DNA from: G963663365 sp963663365 | GTDB lineage: Bacteria > Hinthialibacterota > Hinthialibacteria > Hinthialibacterales > G963663365 | Assembly (NCBI GenBank): GCA_963663365.2 | Contig: CAXXIH010000003.1 | Location: forward strand, 620,001 to 684,000 | Reading direction: 5' to 3' | DNA length: 64,000 nt | In this document: positions 1 through 9,000 of the stretch, piece by piece | Layout: every line of letters starts with the position of its first letter | Position numbering within the stretch: position 1 is the stretch's first letter | Translations under genes and position numbers: made by a program | Notes under the pieces: model-generated | Seen by the model: only the letters and a program-made list of their open reading frames with translations | Database searches by the model: none | Told to the model about the DNA's origin: nothing

Positions 1-953
1 TGGACGAAATCGAGATCGTCAAATCCGACAAGGCTGATATCATCGGGCACTCTTATTCCCTGGCTTTTCAGAATGCGTAAAATATTGCTTGCGATCCAAT
101 CGCAAGAGGCATAAATCGCAGTCGGCCGTTGCGGGTGTGAGAGCACGTTGTCGATTTTGCCTTCCAGATCCTCTTCGGAACTCAGCTTATACACATAGGA
201 AAAGAGCTCTGTATTGTCACTGCCAAGGCCTTCGGCCAAACCTGTAAGACGATCTTGTGTGGAGGAGTTTATGCAATCGGAAATCGCCGCAATACAGCGA
301 TGGCCCATTTGTTTAAGATAGGAGCCCAGCAAACGTCCACCTTCCCGGTTGTCGCTGCAGACGAAATGAGATGGTTTCTTGGGTAGATACAGGTCGATCA
401 GCACGTAGGGAATTTGCAGCTCATCAAATCGTCTGCACATTTCTAGGTTTACATTTTCTTTAGGCACCGTGGGATCTGGCATTAGCAAAACGCCCGCTGA
501 ATTTGCCCTGCACACCCGTGCAATATAAGCATCGTCGGATTCTGTCTCACCCTTGGCGCCGAAAATCCTGGCTTCATAACCACGCTCAAATGCTAGACTT
601 TGAACTGAACTGACAAAATAGGAAGACATAGCTTCAGCTGTATCGCAATTCAAAACAAATGAGATGGTTGAGCTGGGATCGGAAACGCCTGGGCTATGCG
701 TGTTTCCGGGTATAGAGACAAATGTGCCTTTACCGCGTGCTCTTGATAGAAGTCCCTCATTTACCAGCTGTTGATAGGCTTGCCGTATTGGGCCTCGGCT
801 TATTTGATAGCGTTCGACAAGCTCTTTTTCAGAAGGAACCAATTCTCCTGCTTTAAGCTCTCCCGATTCAATTTGACCTTTAATAATTTCACGAAGCTGA
901 ACATGAAGGGGGATTCCGTAATCAGTATCCAGTTTCGTCGGTTTATACGCCAT
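1..953 (-). CDS. GntR-HTH / LacI-type sensor transcriptional regulator, 3' partial
   Basis: The reading frame runs from an ATG at 951-953 off the left edge, giving 317 residues without the C-terminus. Residues about 10-75 form a GntR-type winged helix (P-L-H-V-Q-L-R-E-I-I, then S-E-K-E-L and the wing R-G-K-G-T). The rest is a periplasmic-binding-protein-like sensor of the LacI/AraR kind, with the late G-F-D-D-L-D-F motif just before the edge. Proteins of this build are usually cytoplasmic repressors released by a sugar ligand. It is a clear paralogue of the next gene, with the same domain order and many shared stretches such as C-S-D-N, Q-M-G-H and A-S-C-D-W-I-A. A double GTCTA element lies 113 bp upstream and recurs upstream of the paralogue. 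The ligand cannot be read from the sequence. Confidence 0.9.
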   Translation of the reverse strand, partial: MAYKPTKLDTDYGIPLHVQLREIIKGQIESGELKAGELVPSEKELVERYQISRGPIRQAYQQLVNEGLLSRARGKGTFVSIPGNTHSPGVSDPSSTISFVLNCDTAEAMSSYFVSSVQSLAFERGYEARIFGAKGETESDDAYIARVCRANSAGVLLMPDPTVPKENVNLEMCRRFDELQIPYVLIDLYLPKKPSHFVCSDNREGGRLLGSYLKQMGHRCIAAISDCINSSTQDRLTGLAEGLGSDNTELFSYVYKLSSEEDLEGKIDNVLSHPQRPTAIYASCDWIASNILRILKSQGIRVPDDISLVGFDDLDFV

Positions 954-1261
954 TTTTTGACCTCAAAGCACACAACTCAATTATGCCTATCACCAATTAC
1001 ATTTGACACTGCTGCTGATGTTTTCGCAATAGGCATATTTGATAATGCAATTCTTACATATCTATGTCTATTTGTCTATACTTTTTTTCAACAAAGGACT
1101 TTTTTTTCTCAGCATCACAAATGATGTAAGTCCTGAAATTTCTGAGATCAATTCGATTCAATAATTGTGCAAATCCTTGTTGATGACAATTGTTAACTAA
1201 ATCCCGGTTTTTAATTGCGTATTCAAAAAATTAAAATAGTAGTACAGCCCGGTGTCTAGAG
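954..1261. other. AT-rich intergenic region between two regulator genes
   Basis: This 308-bp spacer holds no convincing gene. It should contain the promoter of the left regulator gene and the end of the transcript of the right one. The visible structure is a direct repeat, GTCTATTTGTCTA at 1066-1078, which matches an element upstream of the paralogous regulator. No hairpin with a T-run was seen. Confidence 0.5.
1066..1078. promoter_or_regulatory. Candidate operator half-site pair (GTCTA-N3-GTCTA), copy 1
   Basis: Two GTCTA half-sites are separated by TTT, an 8-bp period. The same arrangement with AAA as spacer occurs at 2539-2551, upstream of the paralogous regulator. Shared placement in front of two homologous GntR/LacI-type genes suggests an auto- or cross-regulatory binding site. 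The call rests on two occurrences only. Confidence 0.35.
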
Positions 1262-2380
1262 TCAGGAATTTATGGAAATATTTTGAACAGACCCGCGCTC
1301 AATAAATTGAACCGGCAAACGTATTTGCTCGAATCCCTGTGTGCGTTGATTGATAACATCTGCCAGCAAACGGACTGCTTCGTGGCCAATCTTCCGAAAA
1401 TCCTGGGCAATTGTCGTGAGGGGCGGGGTGAGAAATTGAACAAATTCCAAATCGTCATAACCCAGAACACTCATCTTTTCTGGGATGGTGATCTTCCTGT
1501 TGTTAAATGAGCGTAACACGTTTACTGCAATCCAATCGCATGATGCGAAAATGGCCGTAGGTGTTGGGGAGAGTGCGAGAATATGATCCAGGGCGTTTTC
1601 AAAACTCCTTTGTGAGCCCACATCAAATAGAAATGAAGCAATCTGGGCTTCACCGGCGCTAAATGCATTCCGAAGCCCTGCGAAACGATCTCTGACCGAT
1701 GAGTTATCACAATCCGTGAGCGTCGCGATATTCGTGTGACCCATTTGACGCAAATAACGACCTGCCATTTCGCCACCGGAAAAATTATCGCTACATACCG
1801 AATAGGCGTCTCTCTCCGGGAGATATAGATCTGTGAGGACAAAGGGAATGCCTAAATTGTCAAACCGGTCACAAACGGCATGGTTACGTTCCGCCGCTGA
1901 AGATACAGGATCTAAGACCAGCACAGCTCCGGCTGTTTCCTCTGAAATAACACGCTCGTGGTACATTTCATCAGTCTCAGCAAAGCCTTGTTTTCCGTAA
2001 ATGATTGCCTCATAACCCACTTCATGGGCCGCTGGCTGAACGGCTTGAACGAGATCGGAGACCATGGCCGCAGCCATGTCGCAGTTGAGCAGGATAAAAG
2101 AGATGTACTTTTTTTCTGTGATGTTCTTTTCGGAGGGAGAGAGAATTACGGTTCCTTTCCCTCGCTCCCGTAACAATAGGCCATCGCTTACCAATTGGTG
2201 ACATGCTTGACTTATAGTACCCAGGCTCAAGCCATATTGGGTGGCCAATTCTTTCCCCGATGGCAACAACTCCCCCGATTTCAACTCACCACGTTCAATC
2301 TTGGCTTTTAAGATTTCCCGGAGTTGTACGTGAAGCGGTACACCACTCTGTGTATTTAATGAATCCTGCAATTGAGCCAT
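1262..2380 (-). CDS. GntR-HTH / LacI-type sensor transcriptional regulator
   Basis: This 372-residue protein is the full-length paralogue of the regulator at the window edge. Residues about 12-75 are the GntR winged helix (P-L-H-V-Q-L-R-E-I-L, then P-S-G-K-E-L and R-G-K-G-T). Residues about 90-365 are a periplasmic-binding-like sensor (G-Y-D-D-L-E-F near 300, and L-T-T-I-A-Q-D-F as in LacI C-lobes). The protein should be a cytoplasmic, ligand-responsive repressor. It is read away from the exported CBM9-like gene at 2744, and the shared spacer carries the second double GTCTA element, so control of that gene is possible. Only a weak GGG-rich site precedes the ATG. Adjacent paralogues suggest a local duplication followed by divergence of ligand specificity. 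Confidence 0.92.
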   Translation of the reverse strand: MAQLQDSLNTQSGVPLHVQLREILKAKIERGELKSGELLPSGKELATQYGLSLGTISQACHQLVSDGLLLRERGKGTVILSPSEKNITEKKYISFILLNCDMAAAMVSDLVQAVQPAAHEVGYEAIIYGKQGFAETDEMYHERVISEETAGAVLVLDPVSSAAERNHAVCDRFDNLGIPFVLTDLYLPERDAYSVCSDNFSGGEMAGRYLRQMGHTNIATLTDCDNSSVRDRFAGLRNAFSAGEAQIASFLFDVGSQRSFENALDHILALSPTPTAIFASCDWIAVNVLRSFNNRKITIPEKMSVLGYDDLEFVQFLTPPLTTIAQDFRKIGHEAVRLLADVINQRTQGFEQIRLPVQFIERGSVQNISINS

Positions 2381-2743
2381 CCCAAAGCCCCGGTTATCCC
2401 ATGAAATACAAGTAAATTAGTACGATCACAATGAATTGATAGTAACTAATTCATTTCACATCTGGATATCCAGGTATGTAGTAATTCACAGGAGCGAGCA
2501 TCAAGTCACTCCTGAATTGAAATTTATAAAAATAAAAAGTCTAAAAGTCTAGACATTTATATGCCCAGGTTTTAATATTCATTATATCGTTTGATTATGA
2601 TTTGCACGGATGTGTTTGGTTTTATTTACATGTTTTGCGCTGAGCGAAATCGCAACCTATCGAATTTGCTTCCCCCTTGGCCGGGTTATAAAGGGAGCTT
2701 TTATGCGCCCTATTTCATAAACATCCTTAGAGGAGGATTCGAG
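2381..2743. other. Divergent promoter region between regulator and CBM9-like gene
   Basis: This 363-bp AT-rich spacer separates two divergent genes. It contains the element GTCTAAAAGTCTAGAC (2539-2554), whose right half is an 8-bp palindrome. A TTGCTT/TATAAA pair at 2666-2692 with a 15-bp gap could be the promoter of the plus-strand gene, but the spacing is poor. The frame of the plus-strand gene stays open back to 2591; that extension lacks a signal peptide and a ribosome site, so it is treated as non-coding. Confidence 0.45.
2539..2554. promoter_or_regulatory. Candidate operator (GTCTA-N3-GTCTA-GAC), copy 2
   Basis: GTCTA half-sites with an AAA spacer are followed by GAC, so the right half reads GTCTAGAC, a perfect palindrome. 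It lies about 160 bp upstream of the regulator start at 2380 and about 190 bp upstream of the plus-strand start at 2744. The direct-repeat spacing equals that at 1066-1078. Confidence 0.35.
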
Positions 2744-3814
2744 ATGAGAGGTTTAAAAATAACTTTGGTTCTGGCAGGACTGGGCATGCTCGTATTTGGG
2801 CCGATGGCACAGGCTGCAAATGAAGGTGCGACAGTAACGGCGCCGTTTGTTGTCGTTCCGCCGACGATTGATGGCCAGGTTTCTCCTGGAGAATGGGATG
2901 CCGCCGCAGCAGCTCCGGGCGATTGGACACAACATGGCAGTTCCGATCCGGCAACAGTTCAAACCGTCGTAAAGGTAATGTATAGCGTTGATGCACTGTA
3001 CTTGCTTTATGAAGTGACGGATTCTGAAGTTGAATCTCTGGCCACCAGCTCTGAAAAATGGCATGGCCTAAATGTCGAAGGAGCAGTTAACAGTCCCTTT
3101 GGTTGGGCTGGCGCAACTGACTATTTCTCATTCTATGTTGATCCGTCCAACTATCCGGATGATGCTCCCGGCGCAGATGATTATAGCTATTCACTTCAAT
3201 GGGAACCTTCCAACACGGCTTGGGGGGAGACTGATGAAGATGGCAACAGCTATAACTTCACCGAACTTGGACGCTGGGGCGGCTTCCCCAGTCCGTTAAA
3301 TCCCCCACTGACCGATTTAGATGGTAATACCGTTTATTGGGGTGGCGGCGTGGCCTGGCAGCTCGAGGGACTGCAGGTTGTTGATGGCGCAACCGCTTCA
3401 GGTTGTGTGATCGAAGTAAAAGTCCCCTTTGCAGGTTTTACGGGCTATTACCGTCAAAGGATTGGTGACATGTTCGATCTCGGCTTTGGTGATGGAACCT
3501 ATGAAGCCATTGTGAATGGCGATGCCACGGAATTGCTTTATGCCGAATACGGAACGATCCGTGTCTTTGGATTCGGCAAAGACGCTGATGGCGCCCCCAA
3601 CACAGCTGGTGTTGCGCAGACTTCAGGTGTGGTCAGTGGTATGCCTGCTGAAGGCACAGTCTGGAAGGCGCAATTCTGCCGGTACGATGGTACCACAGGC
3701 GAGTATGTGAACTGGGTTGGTGACACCGGTGGTTTTGTGAGCCGTCCGTTTGGAAACCTGGTTTTTGGTTCCGCTTCCGCCACGGATGTTCGCGACGCGA
3801 TGCTGCATCAGTAA
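2744..3814 (+). CDS. Exported CBM9/DOMON-like carbohydrate-binding protein with short C-terminal tail
   Basis: The ATG at 2744 is chosen because a strong AGGAGG site lies just before it and the protein then opens with a classical signal peptide ending near A-Q-A. The product is 356 residues. After the leader, the pattern P-T-I-D-G-x-V-S-P-G-E-W-D and the later K-V-M-Y-S-V-D-A-L-Y-L-L-Y-E-V-T-D are typical of the family 9 carbohydrate-binding / DOMON-like beta-sandwich found on extracellular glycan-active proteins. No catalytic domain is visible. The C-terminus, D-V-R-D-A-M-L-H-Q, fits the tail shared by several other exported proteins in this window. A strong terminator follows, so it is probably transcribed alone. 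The sugar ligand is unknown. Confidence 0.85.
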   Translation: MRGLKITLVLAGLGMLVFGPMAQAANEGATVTAPFVVVPPTIDGQVSPGEWDAAAAAPGDWTQHGSSDPATVQTVVKVMYSVDALYLLYEVTDSEVESLATSSEKWHGLNVEGAVNSPFGWAGATDYFSFYVDPSNYPDDAPGADDYSYSLQWEPSNTAWGETDEDGNSYNFTELGRWGGFPSPLNPPLTDLDGNTVYWGGGVAWQLEGLQVVDGATASGCVIEVKVPFAGFTGYYRQRIGDMFDLGFGDGTYEAIVNGDATELLYAEYGTIRVFGFGKDADGAPNTAGVAQTSGVVSGMPAEGTVWKAQFCRYDGTTGEYVNWVGDTGGFVSRPFGNLVFGSASATDVRDAMLHQ

Positions 3815-3852
3815 TCCGTATTCTCTAGTATCATAATGATTGACTGAAAAGG

Positions 3853-3888
3853 ACATGCCCGGTGTGGTTTCACCGGGCATGTTTCTTT
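3853..3888 (+). terminator. Rho-independent terminator after CBM9-like gene
   Basis: A perfect 12-bp stem (ACATGCCCGGTG with CACCGGGCATGT) encloses a 6-base loop and is followed by TTCTTT. It ends the transcript of the CBM9-like gene and separates it from the pseudopilin gene. Confidence 0.92.
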
Positions 3889-3935
3889 GTAAGGGGGCGA
3901 ATGTTTTTTTTTGTTATAAGACATCGATCACAATT

Positions 3936-4550
3936 ATGCTTATTTCATCTTCTACTGATTTTCATCGATCGTGTGCCAACGCTTTTACGCTTATCGAATT
4001 GTTAATTGTTATCGCTATTATCGGAATCTTGGCGGCCATTGCTGTCCCGAATTTCTTGAACGCACGCATCCGTGCACAAAATTCGCGTGTTATGGCCGAC
4101 TTTCGGTCATTGGGAACGGCGCTGGAAACATATGCATTGGATGAGAACGCAGCACCTTGGGATGCTCCATGCCCATCCGGAGACCATGGCTGGGCCTCTT
4201 GCTTTGCCCGCCTAACCACGCCCATTTCCTACATGAACGCCATTTTGCCGGATCCCTATCAGGCTGAAGATGTGATTGAGGCCCTGCGCGCTCAGCCCGC
4301 TCATTTTGTGGGTGCCCGGCTTTCGTATGATTACGCCACGATTTATTTCAACGGAGGACTCAATTCGCCTTCGAATACATGGCTAACACTGTATGGACGG
4401 TCTTTGTGGAGGATTGCCAGTGCAGGTCCCGACAAAGCGTTAACCAACGATCCGGCCAGACGCTGGGTGTCTCCTCCCTACAAGGTATCCAATGGGTTGC
4501 ATTCTTTGGGGGATATTGTCTATTCGCAAGAAAATTTTTTAACGAAATAG
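3936..4550 (+). CDS. Type II-secretion-like pseudopilin (class III prepilin leader)
   Basis: This 204-residue protein has a short leader ending C-A-N-A, then F-T-L-I-E-L-L with Glu at +5 and a hydrophobic helix running into A-V-P-N-F-L-N-A. That is the prepilin peptidase substrate pattern, here with Ala rather than Gly before the cleavage site. The frame is open upstream through the terminator, so the ATG at 3936 is the first sensible start; no good ribosome site is seen. The globular part shares motifs with the pseudopilins at 14551 and 24572: L-T-T-P-I-x-Y-M, A-G-P-D, and near the end V-S-N-G-L-H-S-L-G-D-I. It lies 63 bp upstream of an exported protein carrying the short C-terminal tail. 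No secretion ATPase or platform gene is nearby. Confidence 0.88.
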   Translation: MLISSSTDFHRSCANAFTLIELLIVIAIIGILAAIAVPNFLNARIRAQNSRVMADFRSLGTALETYALDENAAPWDAPCPSGDHGWASCFARLTTPISYMNAILPDPYQAEDVIEALRAQPAHFVGARLSYDYATIYFNGGLNSPSNTWLTLYGRSLWRIASAGPDKALTNDPARRWVSPPYKVSNGLHSLGDIVYSQENFLTK

Positions 4551-4613
4551 AGCCTTTGGCGGCGGAGCATAATTTCGCCGAATGTCCGCCTTCGAACAAA
4601 AGGAAAACTTATA

Positions 4614-5666
4614 ATGAATCAATACAAATCTATTACCATCATGTCTGTGATTTTTGTATATTTTACCGGAAATCCCGCATCGGCTCAGCCTGAATTTACA
4701 TATCTAACCGAGTTTGAGGCAAAGGAACCACTTGCGATTGCTGCGGATGTTAATGGCGGTATTTATTATACGTATTTCACCTTTGCCGGTGAAAACCTCT
4801 CCAAAGTGTACTATGTGGCCGATCCGTTGGGGCAAAACAATATCGAAAATCACATTCCCATCATTAATGATGATTATAGTCCCGCAGGACGCGGTTGGAC
4901 CGGGGTTGCGGTTGACGATACCGGCGCAGTTTATGCAACTCTGGAAACAGGATCCGGCGACGACAATGAAGTTCGCAAACTCTCCCCTGCCCCGGAGTTT
5001 GATGTAATCCAAGAATTCGATATCTATGGTCTCGGCAGCCGGTACAACAGCGTAGCTTGGATTGCCCGTGATGAGCAGGGCCGGGGCTACTTATCGGTTA
5101 CAACATTTAGCACGTGCGAGATCTGGGATGCCGCAAATGGAGACTTAATTACCGTTGCGGATGGCGGGCAAACATACCAGCGCGATTCCATATACAACCC
5201 TCAAACAGGGGATATTTATATCTCTACCAATCGCGATCGCTCAGACGATGGGCTGTCTCAATTCTCTGTCAATCGTTGGTCAGGAGGCTCAAGTGTCGAG
5301 ATTATGGGGTATGCCGAGCAGATCGAAAGCGGCCTTGTACCTGTAGGAGCACATCGAGGCACATATGGAGTAAATGGACAGCTGATCGGTTTCGATTTTG
5401 CCCATGGATTGATTATGGTTCCCGATTTGGACACTGAATCAGAGACTGTGGGAACCTTAGCTTTCTATGATCCGGCCTCTCCGGATTTTCCGGTCTTGAC
5501 TTTGGATGCAGCCGATTCGCCCAATGGTCCCTTTGGCCAACCCGCCGATGCCGTTGCTGTGGAATCTAATGGCGAAACATTGATTTTTGTGACGGAGCCG
5601 GCATTAAACAGAATAGTCGTCTTTACAACGTCCATAGCGTCAGTAGAAAATTACATGCTTTATTGA
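4614..5666 (+). CDS. Exported propeller-like protein with short C-terminal tail
   Basis: This 350-residue protein starts with a signal peptide (ending near P-A-S-A) after an AAAGGAAAA ribosome site. The body has repeated blade-like segments (G-W-T-G-V-A-V-D-D-T-G-A-V-Y-A-T, D-A-V-A-V-E-S-N-G-E-T) that resemble NHL or SMP-30-type beta-propellers. No catalytic residues can be assigned. It ends in S-V-E-N-Y-M-L-Y, one of five similar C-termini in the window. The pseudopilin gene just upstream is probably co-transcribed. Function is unknown; surface binding or an extracellular sugar-modifying role is possible. Confidence 0.78.
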   Translation: MNQYKSITIMSVIFVYFTGNPASAQPEFTYLTEFEAKEPLAIAADVNGGIYYTYFTFAGENLSKVYYVADPLGQNNIENHIPIINDDYSPAGRGWTGVAVDDTGAVYATLETGSGDDNEVRKLSPAPEFDVIQEFDIYGLGSRYNSVAWIARDEQGRGYLSVTTFSTCEIWDAANGDLITVADGGQTYQRDSIYNPQTGDIYISTNRDRSDDGLSQFSVNRWSGGSSVEIMGYAEQIESGLVPVGAHRGTYGVNGQLIGFDFAHGLIMVPDLDTESETVGTLAFYDPASPDFPVLTLDAADSPNGPFGQPADAVAVESNGETLIFVTEPALNRIVVFTTSIASVENYMLY

Positions 5667-5920
5667 GGATAATTAGTAAATCGTAGCGCCGTAAGCAAAT
5701 GTCCGTGAGATTTGCTTCACATATTTATATTTTTTATGAAGTAATTTATATGAAATAGCCTATTTCGGTTTTTTTAATATGTTTGCCTATGTATGTTGGA
5801 GAACAATTTGGTAGAATTTATGAGGGGAACAAATAATCTGGTTGGGGAATTGTTGAATCTCTTATGTTTTAGCTGCCTTTGGCCATGGCCTTTTGCATAT
5901 GAGAGAAGAATTCTTAGAAC
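5667..5920. other. Non-coding spacer upstream of kinase leader
   Basis: This AT-rich stretch follows the propeller gene. No gene or terminator hairpin was recognised. The kinase promoter presumably lies here, since the candidate leader RNA begins at about 5921. Confidence 0.4.
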
Positions 5921-6056
5921 TGGTTTTAAAGCCCCTCCGCGGGAAACCAAGGCTCTGCGAAGCTGACTCGGGAGATACGAAAACAGCGGCGCGGCAGGAG
6001 CCTTGCCTTTCCCTGACTCTTCATAGGACAGGGATTTGAAACCACTTCTAGCAAGG
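5921..6056 (+). ncRNA. Candidate structured leader RNA (riboswitch-like) of the kinase gene
   Basis: Three nested or adjacent helices can be drawn by eye. P1 pairs 5921-5930 with 6035-6044 (10 bp including one G-U). P2 pairs 5948-5955 with 5998-6005 (8 bp). P3 pairs 6010-6015 with 6029-6034 (6 bp) and abuts P1. The 3' strand of P2 contains CCTTGC at 6001-6006, which is exactly complementary to GCAAGG at 6051-6056, the region of the kinase ribosome-binding site. Opening P2 could therefore mask translation initiation, as in translational riboswitches. The core does not match any riboswitch consensus I recall, including c-di-GMP-I, cobalamin, TPP and M-box, so the ligand is unknown. Confidence 0.45.
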
Positions 6057-6066
6057 AAGAGCTGGA

Positions 6067-9000
6067 GTGAGTGAACCTGAAATCTCGAAAGAGCAATTCA
6101 TTCGGGAATGTGAAGAACTGCGCACGCGTATAGCCGAACTTGAGAAATATAAAGACGCTTTTGAAGGTGTCGAGAAAGCTTTTCAGGAAACGCAGCGTTG
6201 CTTCACTTGCCTTGTACGGAATGTACCGGATGTCATTTACCGTTTAGATCCAAATGGCCGTATTCTATTTGTGAACGAAGCCGTTAAACGGTATGGCTAT
6301 CGTGTAAATGAATTATTAGGCAAGAGCATTTTCGATATCGTTCATCCGGATGATCTGGAGCGCTCTCAACACCGGATGAATGAACGTCGGACCGGTGATC
6401 GGCGCACCCGCAAATTCGAGGTTCGTCTGGTTGCCAAAGACCAGTCTTCTGTACCCTTTGAACTTCATTCGCTCGGAACGGAATCGGCTTCGTTGGTTGT
6501 TGTGGAAGCAGAAGGCCTCTACAGCGCGGAAAAGCCGGATTCCGGGAATTTTCTGGGAACGATTGGTGTTGCAAGGGATATTTCCGAAAGAAAAACCGAG
6601 GAATTGAAGCGTGAAGAAATTCTGGAGGGACTTCGCACAATCGTTTCGATGACCGATGAACTTATGGCCTGTCCCGATGTGGATACGGTCTGCCGCCGCG
6701 CGGTCGAGTTAACTCGTGAAAAACTCGGTGTTGACCGATGCGGTCTATTCCTGAAAGAAAATGATCGTTTTCGGGGCACATATGGCACAGATAGTAAAGG
6801 CAACACCACGGCCGAACATGAAAATACGGCGGATAAAGATGAATATGGCTTTCTCCAGAGTCTCATCACTCAGCGTAATAAAGGAGTGCAGTGGACCTTA
6901 GTCGATTCCAATTACATCGAATGGGATGGAGAAAAACGAATTGAATATGGCAAAGGCCCGGTTGTTGCAACCTATGTCAATTCTCACGATGACCACATCG
7001 GAATGTTGTTTAACGACAATGCAATAAGCGGGAAACCAATTGATGAAGCCAGGCAAGAGGTGATCGCTGTCTTTGGCTCGCTTTTGGGCAGCATTATTCA
7101 AAACAAACGCATTGAACAAGACCTGCGCAAATGGGGGCTTCAGTTTAAGGCGGCTCAGCAGGTTGCGCGGTTTGGAACCTATGCAATCAATGTCAAGACC
7201 AACCAGCATGAGTGGTCGGATGAATTATACCGTTTGCAGGGAATTGAGCCCGGGGATGTTGTTCCCAGTGCTGAAGTGGCGTTGAGTTTCGCTCATCCGG
7301 ATGAACGGGAGCGAATGATTAGCAATTTGCGCGAGATTATGGCCGGGCGTTATCACGGCGATAGCGTATACCGTATCATACGAAAAGACGGAGCGCTCCG
7401 GTATTTTAGAACTTTAAGTTTAATCGACCGTTCGAGTAATGGCACACCCCGGTGGATTTATGGTTTTGTCCAGGACATTACCGAGCAGAAACGCATCGAA
7501 AATGAACTCAGGGAGAGCGAAGAGAAATACCGGGATTTGGTCGAAAATCTCAATGATGTGATTTTTACGACGGATAAGGATACGGTTGTTACCTATATAA
7601 GCCCGGTTATTGAACGTCTGACAGATTATAAACCATCGGAAATTGTCGGTTCCTCTTTCCACAGATTTTTGCATCCCGATGATCTTTCCTTGGTAAAAGA
7701 ACGAACTCAACTGTTGAAACAAGGCCAAACGGTTTCTACGGAGTATCGCTTATTAAATAAGGATGGAAGTTTTCGTTGGATTCGGACCTCGAGCCGCCCT
7801 CTGCATGAAGATGGAAAGTTTGCCGGAGTGCAAGGGGTTTTAACGGACAATGAGGACCTGAAGCGTGCCGAACGGGCCTTGCGTTTTGCACAGTATGCGA
7901 TTGACCAAAGCAAAGACGCTGCATTTTGGGTTGACCGGTATGCTAGGATTTATTATGTCAATGATGCGGCGTGCACGATGTTGGGCTACACTCGCGAAGA
8001 AATTCTAAAACTTACCATACTTGATATCGATGCCGACTTCACGCCACAAAGATGGGAAGAACATTGGGCAAATCTGAGTAAAAATAAAAACGCGCAGTTC
8101 GAAACGAGGGAACTGACGAAAGATGGGCGGATCATTCCGGTGGAAGTCTCCGTAAGTCATGTTGTAATGGATGAGGATGTCTTCCATTGTGCATTTGTCC
8201 GGGATATTACCGACCGTAAACATATCGAAAACGAACTGCGCACAAGCGAAGAAAAATACCGGGAACTTGTCGAAAATCTTAACGATGTCATTTTTACAAT
8301 TGACCAGAATGACGCATTTTCCTATGTCAGTCCCAGTGTCGAAAAGGTAATCGGTTACAAACCGCCGGAAGTCATCGGTCAACCCGTAAAGAACTTTTTG
8401 CACCCCGATGATCGTAATCTTTTTGATGAACGCAGATCGCTGTTTGTGCAAGGACATGAGGAGATATCGACTGACTACAGGCTGGTTACGAAAGACGGAA
8501 ATATTCGATGGGTTCGGACCTCAAGCCGTCCTCTCTATGAAGATGGAGAGTTTGTTGGAATACAAGGCATTCTGGCGAATATTGATGAATTAAAACGCGC
8601 CGAACGAGCCTTGCGTTTCGCTCAGTATTCGATTGATCAAAGCAACGATACGGCCTTTTGGTCAGACTGCGATGCGAATATTTATTATGCAAATGATGCC
8701 GCCTGCAATTCTCTCGGATACACCCGGGAAGAACTATTGAAACTCAAAATCTTTGATATTGATCCCGACATTTCCAAAGAAGGATGGAAAAAATATTGGG
8801 CTGAGTTAAGTGAATCAAAAACCGCACAGTTTGAATCGCGGCATGTTACAAAAGATGGGCATATATTCCCCGTAGAGGTCTCTGTCAGCCATGTTGATAT
8901 TGATGACAAGGTATTCCATTGCTCATTTGCACGTAATATTTCGGACCGAAAACGAATTGAAAGCGAACTGCGGGCGAGCGAAGAAAAATACCGGGATTTG

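Noticed and set aside
5921..6056. Known riboswitch class (c-di-GMP-I, cobalamin, TPP, M-box)
   Set aside because: Core sequences of these classes are not present, although GGGAGATACG recalls part of the M-box.
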